Shown in pieces: positions 1-5,424 of a stretch of 5,424 bases of DNA. The notes beneath the pieces are model-generated. The model was given only the letters and a program-made list of their open reading frames with translations, had not been told where the DNA came from and did no database searches. Within the stretch, counting starts at the first letter, position 1, and the number at the start of each line of letters is the position of its first letter. The stretch spans positions 1-5,424 of the forward strand of contig CALQRR010000145.1 in NCBI GenBank assembly GCA_943333015.1. Reading direction: 5' to 3'. The position numbers and the translations under genes are program-made. The DNA comes from Chitinophaga pinensis (GTDB taxonomy: Bacteria > Bacteroidota > Bacteroidia > M30B66).

Positions 1-1228
1 ATTCCGTTTCTTCGTATGAATCTAGCTGCATATAATCGTCCTGCAGGTAGTTGGGATATCGGATCTGATGAACTTTCCGAACTTCCTCCATCAGCATTTT
101 GCGAAACAACTCTATGTTCTCGCGTTCGGTGGCCGAGATAAAAAGTGCGGGAGCGTTATTCTTCGCCATCCAGCTACGTTTCCAATCTTCCAAGGAGAAA
201 TTCTCACGCAAGACTGGTGACAAATCGTCTTCGTCTTTTTTCACATAGGTAAACGCATCGATCTTGTTAAAGACCATGATGATGGGTTTATCCATGCACT
301 TGATATCGGTCAGTGTTTCATTCACTGCGGCGATGTGATCTTCAAAGCTGGCATGTGAAATATCCACCACATGAATCAGAATATCGGCCTCGCGGACCTC
401 ATCCAGCGTCGATTTAAATGATTCGATGAGTTGAGTCGGCAACTTGCGTATAAATCCAACCGTGTCGGAAAGCAAAAACGGAATACCCTCCAGCACAACT
501 TTACGCACGGTGGTATCGAGCGTGGCAAAGAGTTTATTTTCGGCAAACACATCCGATTTGCTGAGCATGTTCATGATAGTACTCTTGCCCACATTGGTAT
601 AACCCACCAGCGCCACCCGCACTAATTCACCGCGGTTTTTCCGCTGGGTAGCCATCTGTTTGTCGATGTCGCGCAGGCGCTCTTTCAACTTCGAAATCTT
701 GTCCTTGATAATCCGGCGATCGGTTTCAATCTGACTTTCTCCCGGTCCGCGCATTCCGATACCGCCTTTTTGGCGTTCCAAGTGCGTCCACATTTTGGTG
801 AGTCGAGGAAGCAAGTATTGATATTGGGCGAGTTCCACCTGCGTGCGCGCACTGGAAGTCCGGGCACGTCCAGCAAAAATATCGAGGATCAAATTATTCC
901 GGTCCATCACTTTAATCTTTACTTCCCGTTCGATGTTCCGTAGTTGTGAAGGGGAAAGTTCATCATCAAAAATGATCAGATCAATTTCATTTGCTTCAAT
1001 GTATTCCAAAATCTGTTGCAGCTTTCCGCTGCCGAGAAACGTCTTGCTATCAGGACGATCCATCTTTTGGGTAAAGCGTTTCACCGGAATTGCTCCAGCG
1101 GTTTCCGTCAGAAATTCAAGTTCATCGAGGTATTCATCGAGTAATTCTTCACTCTGATTTCGGGTTACTAGACCAACCAGAACTGCCCGTTCTGCTTTGT
1201 TATCGAGGGTGTGGGGGATTTTTGACAC
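1..1228 (-). CDS. hflX: Ribosome-associated GTPase HflX (3' end cut by window edge)
   Basis: HflX is a cytoplasmic P-loop GTPase of the Obg-HflX superfamily. In studied bacteria it binds the 50S subunit and splits or rescues stalled 70S ribosomes; that role is inferred here from family membership. 409 residues are readable. The N-terminal HflX domain (about 12-120) includes AERAVLVGL and LGSGKL. The glycine-rich linker GGIGMRGPGESQIETDRR lies at 155-172, followed by a helical, probably coiled-coil stretch to about 198. The G domain shows G1 GYTNVGKST (209-217), G2 threonine in ATLDTT (235-240), G3 DTVG (255-258), G4 NKID (321-324) and G5 SAT (365-367). The frame is still open at base 1, but the family's usual length and the end RYPNYLQDDY suggest that only a few codons are missing. 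There is no in-frame ATG upstream before a TAG at 1310-1312. GTG at 1228 is chosen; TTG at 1237 is the alternative. It is transcribed divergently from the LON-domain gene. Identity is secure, the start is not. Confidence 0.96.
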   Translation of the reverse strand, partial: MSKIPHTLDNKAERAVLVGLVTRNQSEELLDEYLDELEFLTETAGAIPVKRFTQKMDRPDSKTFLGSGKLQQILEYIEANEIDLIIFDDELSPSQLRNIEREVKIKVMDRNNLILDIFAGRARTSSARTQVELAQYQYLLPRLTKMWTHLERQKGGIGMRGPGESQIETDRRIIKDKISKLKERLRDIDKQMATQRKNRGELVRVALVGYTNVGKSTIMNMLSKSDVFAENKLFATLDTTVRKVVLEGIPFLLSDTVGFIRKLPTQLIESFKSTLDEVREADILIHVVDISHASFEDHIAAVNETLTDIKCMDKPIIMVFNKIDAFTYVKKDEDDLSPVLRENFSLEDWKRSWMAKNNAPALFISATERENIELFRKMLMEEVRKVHQIRYPNYLQDDYMQLDSYEETE

Positions 1229-1234
1229 AGGCTC

Positions 1235-1242
1235 CAAAGATA
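1235..1242 (-). promoter_or_regulatory. Possible -7 element of the hflX promoter
   Basis: Read on the minus strand this is TATCTTTG, a perfect match to the Bacteroidota -7 consensus TAnnTTTG. It ends only 6 nt before the GTG start of hflX, so transcription would begin at or next to the start codon. No TTG or TTTG lies 17-23 nt upstream; the nearest TTTG (1270-1273) is 27 nt away, which is longer than usual. The match may be chance, or the mRNA may be leaderless. Confidence 0.4.
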
Positions 1243-1324
1243 TGAAATTCGGACGTTTACCTGCATCTTCAAAGTAGGGTAAAGTTTCTCCGGGTAGATG
1301 AAGTATGCGCTATTGTTTGCAGGC

Positions 1325-1345
1325 GTTCTGTAGCTTTAGCAGAAC
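1325..1345. repeat. Short inverted repeat in the divergent intergenic region
   Basis: GTTCTG at 1325-1330 pairs exactly with CAGAAC at 1340-1345, and a T-G pair can extend the stem to 7 bp around a 7-nt loop. There is no T-tract after it on the plus strand, so it does not look like a terminator. It lies about 100 bp from each start codon, where an operator could sit, but a 6-bp repeat can easily arise by chance. Confidence 0.3.
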
Positions 1346-1454
1346 AACCCTGTCTGTCTAAATCGTATTTTAATCACACCGGCCTGCTCTTAGACCTAAA
1401 CGTGCAACAAACAAGCGAAAATCCTGTTACATTTATCACCTAACCTACTTGACC

Positions 1455-2060
1455 ATGGCCGTACCTGAAATGCTCCCGCTCTTTCCACTGGGTGTAGTTG
1501 TGCTCCCCGGCGAAGAATTTTACCTCCATATTTTCGAACCACGTTACAAGCAACTTATTGAAGAAGCCCGTGACAAAGGAATCCGTTTCTGCATTCCGTA
1601 TGTCAAAAACGGAGAGATGCGTGACTTTGGCACCGTGGTAAAACTCAAAACAATTTTTTCTGTTTACCCCGATGGCGAAATGGACATTTCAGTTTCCGGC
1701 GAGCAGATTTTCGAACTTCAGGAAGAAATCTCACCTTACCCGGAACGGCTTTTCAAAGGAGGAATCGTTTGGGTAAACACACCTGAAATAGCTTTATCGA
1801 CGGATCTCCTTAAAGTCCGCCCGTTGTTGCTCGAATACCTGCAACTTAAAAAAGGAGAACCTGTAAAACTCAACCCCGACAGGCCTGTTTCGAGTTTTGA
1901 CGTAGCCATGTTGCTTAACCTTCCACCGGATCAAAAATACCAATTGATTCAACTCACCACGGAAAAAGAGCGGATCTTTTGGCTGATCAATGAATTGCGT
2001 ATCCTGCTCCAATCAAGGAAAATGGAACTCCAATTGCAACAAAACTTTATTTTCAACTGA
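1455..2060 (+). CDS. Stand-alone LON substrate-binding domain protein
   Basis: This 201-residue protein consists of little more than the LON N-terminal substrate-binding domain (PF02190 type). The hallmark segment LPLFPLGVVVLPGE at 7-20 leads into HIFEPRY (25-31), the most conserved motif of the fold. A beta-rich core follows (about 40-110), then a helical C-terminal half (about 120-195). There is no AAA+ ATPase module, no serine-lysine protease dyad, no signal peptide and no membrane segment, so it should be a cytoplasmic, non-proteolytic protein. Its biochemical role is not established; binding unfolded or client proteins is an inference from the domain's role in Lon. ATG at 1455 is preferred over TTG at 1449, and ATG at 1470, just before LPLFPL, is also possible. 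None has a clear Shine-Dalgarno sequence. It is divergent from hflX and 83 bp upstream of rpmB, which has its own promoter. Confidence 0.9.
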   Translation: MAVPEMLPLFPLGVVVLPGEEFYLHIFEPRYKQLIEEARDKGIRFCIPYVKNGEMRDFGTVVKLKTIFSVYPDGEMDISVSGEQIFELQEEISPYPERLFKGGIVWVNTPEIALSTDLLKVRPLLLEYLQLKKGEPVKLNPDRPVSSFDVAMLLNLPPDQKYQLIQLTTEKERIFWLINELRILLQSRKMELQLQQNFIFN

Positions 2061-2077
2061 AAATTTTCGCAAACACC

Positions 2078-2109
2078 TTTGCATTTAACCGAAATATTTT
2101 CTTTCTTTG
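2078..2109 (+). promoter_or_regulatory. Bacteroidota-type promoter of rpmB
   Basis: A TTTG at 2078-2081 (-33 box) is separated by exactly 20 nt from TTTCTTTG at 2102-2109, a 7-of-8 match to the -7 box TAnnTTTG. The spacing falls within the range known for the primary sigma factor of this phylum. Transcription would start around 2113-2118, giving a leader of roughly 30 nt before the rpmB ATG at 2144. The -7 box is followed by GCGCCCC, a GC-rich extension of a kind often seen after strong promoters here. This is the best-supported promoter in the window. Confidence 0.72.
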
Positions 2110-2143
2110 CGCCCCTCAAATAAATATCAAACCGAAGTAGGTT

Positions 2144-2377
2144 ATGTCTAGAGTTTGTCAGTTGACCGGAAAGCATGCGATGTCAGGAAACAATGTTTCC
2201 TTCTCTAACCGTAAAACCAAGCGCCGTTTCAACCCGAATCTGGTGACTAAGAAATTTTTCATCCCGGAAGAAAACGCCTGGATTACTATTCGTCTTTCAA
2301 CTTCAGCGTTGAAAACCATCGATAAGATTGGTATTTCTGCTGCATTGAAGCGCATGGAAAAGAAAGGTGAGCTGTAA
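2144..2377 (+). CDS. rpmB: 50S ribosomal protein L28
   Basis: This 77-residue basic protein is a component of the large ribosomal subunit. The N-terminus MSRVCQLTGKHAMSGNNVS, then NRKTKRRFNPNL (22-33), the beta strand KKFFIPEENAWITIRLS and the C-terminal KTIDKIGISAALK are all characteristic of L28. Length is typical for the family. There is one cysteine (C5) and no CxxC pairs, so it is the zinc-free form. The ATG at 2144 gives the conserved MSRVC start; the bases just before it (AGTAGG) offer only a weak Shine-Dalgarno match. The gene has its own promoter upstream and a strong terminator 28 nt after the stop, so it appears monocistronic. In many Bacteroidota rpmB is followed by rpmG (L33) and a small DUF4295 gene; neither is present here. 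Confidence 0.97.
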   Translation: MSRVCQLTGKHAMSGNNVSFSNRKTKRRFNPNLVTKKFFIPEENAWITIRLSTSALKTIDKIGISAALKRMEKKGEL

Positions 2378-2405
2378 AAAGCTGATATCGAAATTTTGTT
2401 CTCTT

Positions 2406-2440
2406 GAAACGCCACCCGAAACGGTGGCGTTTCTATTTTA
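2406..2440 (+). terminator. Intrinsic terminator after rpmB
   Basis: An 11-bp perfect stem, GAAACGCCACC at 2406-2416 with GGTGGCGTTTC at 2423-2433, encloses a 6-nt loop (CGAAAC) and is followed by the T-rich run TATTTTA. It starts 28 nt after the rpmB stop codon. The stem is long, G+C-rich at its apex and free of mismatches, so it should terminate efficiently and separate rpmB from the peptidase gene. Confidence 0.9.
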
Positions 2441-2488
2441 ACCCAGTTGCTCCCTATGAGAACTGGAAGCACTGCGTTATATTGCCTT

Positions 2489-4042
2489 ATGTTTCGCCTG
2501 CATTATCTCTCGTTTCTACTTCTTTCCCTTGGCCTTTCGGCGCAAACGGATCTGCGGTATGTCCATTTGACACTCCTCCCCAACTTCAGTGAAAATAGCA
2601 TTCAGGCGACAGCCGAACAGATCTGGTTTATTCCACCGGGTGAAAATATGCTTCATCTTGCGCTTTATCCAGAAATGCAAGCCGATGACGTACTGATAAA
2701 TACGAGGAAAGCAAACTGGAAAAGAACATCGTCAGGAATAGACATTTCTCTTCCCGGCACCGACACCCTTGTGAATATCCGGATAGCCTACCATGGAAAG
2801 CCACACGAGGCAAAAAATCCACCTTGGGATGGAGGATTTATCTGGAAAACTGATTCCGAAAATACTCCCTGGCTTACAGTGGCATGTCAGGATGAGGGGG
2901 GGCAACTGTGGTGGCCCGCGCCCTTTCGGTACAACGATGAACCCGACAGTGCCCGAATAACGTGCACGTATTCAGATCGTTTGTTTTTCAAATCAAATGG
3001 GAAACTTTTTCAAGACACCAAACATAAAAACCACACACGCACGACGAGCTGGAAAGTCAGTTCGCCTATCAATACTTACAACATCACCCTAAACATTGGC
3101 AATTACGCCCACTTAGCGGATACTTTGCAGCAGGCAAATGGTTTTGTGCTACCGCTCAATTATTACCCATTGAAAATTAACGAGGCCGAAGCGCTGCGCC
3201 AGTTTGAGCAAGTAAAGCCGATGCTGCGCTGTTTTGAAAAGCATTTTGGGGCCTATCCTTTTCCGGCAGACGGCTATTCGGTGGTAGAAACGCCGTATTC
3301 AGGAATGGAACATCAGAGTGCGATTGCATACGGGAACGGCTACGAGAACGGCTACAACAAAAGTGATTATTCAGGCATCGGTGTTGGATTTGATTTTATC
3401 CTGATTCATGAAACCGGACACGAATGGTGGGGCAATTCGGTTAGTGCTGCTTCTGCGGGTGATTTCTGGCTTCAGGAAGCATTTTGCACCTACGCGGAGT
3501 ATGTGTATGTGCTTTGTCAGTTTGGAATGCCCACAGCCGAGAGATACATCGATGCTAAAAAGCGATTGGTTTCCAATAAAGCACCGATTTTGGGAGAAAG
3601 TACAAGCGGAATCGATATGTACACCAAAGGGGCGTTGATGATTCATACGCTTCAGCAGTTTGCAGAGAGTGAAGCTGCATGGTGGATTATTTTAAAAGAT
3701 TTTGCACAAGAACATCGCTGGCAATCAGTCAGCACACAGGAGCTAGAAAACTGGTTCAGTGATCGAATGCCGGGAGTTTCACCTACGTTTTTTGAGCAAT
3801 ACCTACGTTTAGCCGAACCGCCTATGGTGGAATTTCATACCGAGGAAGAAAATGGGAATACCCGGCTCACCTTCAGGATCAGCAATGCTATCAAAGGTTT
3901 TAGAATGCCCATTTATTGGAAGAACGCACAGGGAGAAAGTATCTTGCAGTTTGCTGAAGAAATGGAAAAAACAGTAGTTCTAACAGGAACAGACTTTCAT
4001 CCTGATACTCAATCCTCTTATTTTCAGATCAAAACAAGATGA
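2489..4042 (+). CDS. Secreted M1-family zinc metallopeptidase (aminopeptidase-like)
   Basis: This is a 517-residue exported gluzincin that should remove N-terminal residues from peptides outside the cytoplasm. ATG at 2489 is chosen because it starts a clean signal peptide: MFR, a hydrophobic core, then LSA before Q19, the likely first mature residue. Upstream in-frame ATG (2456) and TTG (2447) would add 11 or 14 unhelpful residues. The N-terminal beta domain spans about 20-220. The catalytic domain carries a GMEH variant of the GxMEN motif (272-275), the zinc site HETGHEWWGN (307-316) with the third ligand E330 exactly 18 residues after the second histidine, and the proposed transition-state tyrosine Y378 in YTKGA. 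A small beta-rich tail (about 442-517) follows, and no T9SS sorting domain is visible. The large helical C-terminal domain of long M1 enzymes is absent. Family and catalytic competence are well supported; substrate is unknown. Confidence 0.93.
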   Translation: MFRLHYLSFLLLSLGLSAQTDLRYVHLTLLPNFSENSIQATAEQIWFIPPGENMLHLALYPEMQADDVLINTRKANWKRTSSGIDISLPGTDTLVNIRIAYHGKPHEAKNPPWDGGFIWKTDSENTPWLTVACQDEGGQLWWPAPFRYNDEPDSARITCTYSDRLFFKSNGKLFQDTKHKNHTRTTSWKVSSPINTYNITLNIGNYAHLADTLQQANGFVLPLNYYPLKINEAEALRQFEQVKPMLRCFEKHFGAYPFPADGYSVVETPYSGMEHQSAIAYGNGYENGYNKSDYSGIGVGFDFILIHETGHEWWGNSVSAASAGDFWLQEAFCTYAEYVYVLCQFGMPTAERYIDAKKRLVSNKAPILGESTSGIDMYTKGALMIHTLQQFAESEAAWWIILKDFAQEHRWQSVSTQELENWFSDRMPGVSPTFFEQYLRLAEPPMVEFHTEEENGNTRLTFRISNAIKGFRMPIYWKNAQGESILQFAEEMEKTVVLTGTDFHPDTQSSYFQIKTR

Positions 4043-4124
4043 TTCTCTGTCTGGAATATCGAGCAGAAACGCAAAAGCGGTCATTTTTTTCCTATTTTTA
4101 CGCCCTGTGCAAACCACATCCTTG
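4043..4124 (+). promoter_or_regulatory. Intergenic region with a candidate -7 box for the surface-protein gene
   Basis: TATTTTTA at 4093-4100 matches TAnnTTTG at 7 of 8 positions and is followed by CGCCC, resembling the sequence after the rpmB -7 box. No TTG lies 17-23 nt upstream, so the promoter is only a candidate. It would give a leader of roughly 15-20 nt before the ATG at 4125. The T7 run at 4084-4090 follows only a 3-bp hairpin (CGC AAAA GCG), too weak to call a terminator. Confidence 0.35.
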
Positions 4125-5424
4125 ATGCGTCAATTAAAACCATTTCTACTCTGCTGTATTCTCACAGTAGTTGCCTTTACTCAACAAGCAAAGGCTCAGT
4201 TTAATGTCACCCAACAAACAGCTAATTTTCTGGTGCAAAATGTACTGGTCGGACAAGGTGTTCAAGTTTCCAACATCACCTTTGTGGGAGACACTTCACA
4301 AATCGGCCGATTTTTAAGTGGAAATACCACCAACCTGGGCATAAACAACGGGCTCGTTATGAGTACCGGTGATGTCAATACCAATGTTGTTGGACCTAAT
4401 GCTGCTGGCGGATTTACATCTTCTGTTTTAGGCGCTGCCGATGATGTCGATTTGAACACAATCATTTCCAGTTTGGGTGCTCCCGGAGAAACCAATAACC
4501 TCTGCATAATCGAATTCGATTTTATCCCATCCGGAGATTCGTTGCGATTCAATTATGTGTTTGGATCGGAAGAATATGATGAGTGGGTGTGTTCGGATTA
4601 CTTTGATGCCTTCGGATTCTTTTTGAGTGGCCCAGGCATTGCCGGTCCGTATTCAAACAATTCGATCAATCTGGCTCAGGTTCCAGGCACAACACTTCCG
4701 GTTGGAATCAATACCGTGAACAACGGAAATCCTGGATCGGCGTTATACACGTGTCCTAATGGCGGACTGGCCAACGCGGCATATTACACTTCCAATACCC
4801 AACAATCGTTGCAAATGGATGGGTTCACCACATTGCTCACAGCAGAAGCTGAACTTCAGTGTGGATCAGTTTATCACATCAAACTCATCATTGCCAATGG
4901 AGGAGATACCAACTATGATTCCTGGGTATTCCTTCAAGCGGAAAGTTTCAGTTCCAACATCCCGAATTTCACTTCTACTACCCTATTACCCGATAGTTCT
5001 GTGATCGAAGGTTGCCTCAATGGAGGACTTATCTTTACACGTGATCAGTCGGATATCGCGCTGACCATTCCGATCAATTATTCAGGTACTGCTACCTTCG
5101 GAGATGATTTCACGGGTCTTCCAGACACCCTCTTTTTCCCAATCGGTGTGGATACCATATTACTGAACATGGTTCCTGTAAATGATGGAATTGCTGAAGG
5201 ACTAGAAACGGTTTATATCAACTTCTCCGTTACAAATGATTGTGGCGATACCATTAACATTACCAACGTGATCAAAATTCGCGATCCATATGATTTAACC
5301 ATCAACACACCGGATCCTGTGATCGATTGTCCGAATCCCAATTACACCGTTGGCATTCAGATTTCTGGCGGTTATGCGCCCTACAGCTATTCATGGGACT
5401 ACAACAACCTCATCACTCCCACGA
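4125..5424 (+). CDS. Choice-of-anchor L / Calx-beta-like secreted surface protein (3' end beyond window)
   Basis: 433 residues are readable and the frame is still open at the window edge. A signal peptide (MRQLKPFLLCC, hydrophobic core, cleavage after AKA at 22-24) sends it to the Sec pathway. Residues about 30-275 form a choice-of-anchor L domain, with NNGLVMSTGD (74-83), FNYVFGSEEYDEW (142-154), DAFGFFLSGPG (161-171), MDGFTTLLTA (231-240) and YHIKLIIANGGDTNYDSW (250-267). Residues about 287-385 resemble a Calx-beta domain: VIEG, YSGTATFGDDF and NDGIAEGLETVYINF. From about 395, PDPVIDCPN and SGGYAPYSYSW look like the start of a PKD or SprB-type repeat. Proteins of this architecture are usually large and end in a C-terminal anchor or sorting domain, in Bacteroidota often for type IX secretion; that end is not visible here. 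A surface or adhesin-like role is inferred. There are no frameshifts in the visible part. Confidence 0.88.
   Translation, partial: MRQLKPFLLCCILTVVAFTQQAKAQFNVTQQTANFLVQNVLVGQGVQVSNITFVGDTSQIGRFLSGNTTNLGINNGLVMSTGDVNTNVVGPNAAGGFTSSVLGAADDVDLNTIISSLGAPGETNNLCIIEFDFIPSGDSLRFNYVFGSEEYDEWVCSDYFDAFGFFLSGPGIAGPYSNNSINLAQVPGTTLPVGINTVNNGNPGSALYTCPNGGLANAAYYTSNTQQSLQMDGFTTLLTAEAELQCGSVYHIKLIIANGGDTNYDSWVFLQAESFSSNIPNFTSTTLLPDSSVIEGCLNGGLIFTRDQSDIALTIPINYSGTATFGDDFTGLPDTLFFPIGVDTILLNMVPVNDGIAEGLETVYINFSVTNDCGDTINITNVIKIRDPYDLTINTPDPVIDCPNPNYTVGIQISGGYAPYSYSWDYNNLITPT

Larger units (their letters stand above)
1229..1454. other. Divergent intergenic region between hflX and the LON-domain gene
   Basis: These 226 bp separate two genes pointing away from each other and must hold both promoters unless those lie inside the genes. 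For the plus-strand gene, the best -7-like site is TACATTTA at 1428-1435, 7 of 8 to TAnnTTTG, but no TTG lies at the right distance upstream. An imperfect inverted repeat sits at 1325-1345. No convincing small ORF, tRNA or riboswitch-like structure was seen. Confidence 0.5.

Noticed and set aside
843..1157. Plus-strand ORF of 104 codons
   Set aside because: It lies antisense to the N-terminal half of hflX, whose reading frame is clearly coding; the translation is serine- and arginine-rich low-complexity sequence typical of a shadow frame.
2049..2064. AT-rich inverted repeat ATTTTCA-AC-TGAAAAT over the LON-domain gene's stop codon
   Set aside because: The stem is nearly all A-T with a 2-nt centre and would be too unstable for a terminator; it can arise by chance in AT-rich sequence.
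2158..2472. Minus-strand ORF of 104 codons
   Set aside because: It is antisense to rpmB and runs through the terminator hairpin; no recognisable motif.
2447..2488. Upstream TTG and ATG starts for the M1 peptidase
   Set aside because: They put extra residues before a compact signal peptide that begins at ATG 2489, and none has a Shine-Dalgarno sequence.
3782..3811. Direct repeat of ACCTACGTTT
   Set aside because: It consists of two copies in different reading frames within the peptidase coding sequence; it is short, and nothing suggests mobility or regulation.
4070..4090. CGCAAAAGCG hairpin with a T7 run after the peptidase gene
   Set aside because: The stem has only 3 bp and is separated from the T-run by four bases, so it is not a credible intrinsic terminator.
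4262..4552. Minus-strand ORF of 96 codons
   Set aside because: It is antisense to the well-supported choice-of-anchor L domain; no family resemblance and no promoter or ribosome-binding site.
4759..5004. Plus-strand ORF of 81 codons inside the surface-protein gene
   Set aside because: It is out of frame with continuous coding sequence that matches conserved choice-of-anchor L motifs, so it is a shadow.

Overview
The window looks like ordinary chromosomal DNA from a member of the Bacteroidota, probably a free-living flavobacterium-like lineage; genus and species cannot be read from it. Four things support this. The promoter-like sites resemble the Bacteroidota consensus (TTTG, about 20 nt, TAnnTTTG). 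Clear Shine-Dalgarno sequences are nearly absent. The M1 peptidase is of a kind I associate with this phylum. The last gene encodes a secreted choice-of-anchor L protein, a class frequent in Bacteroidota with type IX secretion.

Layout: positions 1-1228 on the minus strand hold nearly all of the GTPase gene hflX, with only its last codon or codons cut off. A 226-bp divergent intergenic region (1229-1454) separates it from a plus-strand gene (1455-2060) for a stand-alone LON substrate-binding domain protein. Next comes rpmB, for ribosomal protein L28 (2144-2377), with its own promoter (2078-2109) and a strong intrinsic terminator (2406-2440). A secreted M1-family zinc metallopeptidase follows (2489-4042). 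The window ends inside a large exported protein (4125 to the edge) made of a signal peptide, a choice-of-anchor L domain, a Calx-beta-like domain and the start of what looks like a PKD/SprB-type repeat.

The genes do not form one pathway. hflX, the LON-domain gene and rpmB belong to ribosome and proteostasis housekeeping. The peptidase and the adhesin-like protein are envelope or extracellular. rpmB is insulated by its own promoter and terminator, so the window contains several separate transcription units. I found no tRNA, rRNA, CRISPR array, insertion sequence, phage gene or toxin-antitoxin pair, and no convincing undescribed system. The points most worth a second look are the missing rpmG beside rpmB, the non-ATG and possibly leaderless start of hflX, and the architecture of the truncated surface protein.
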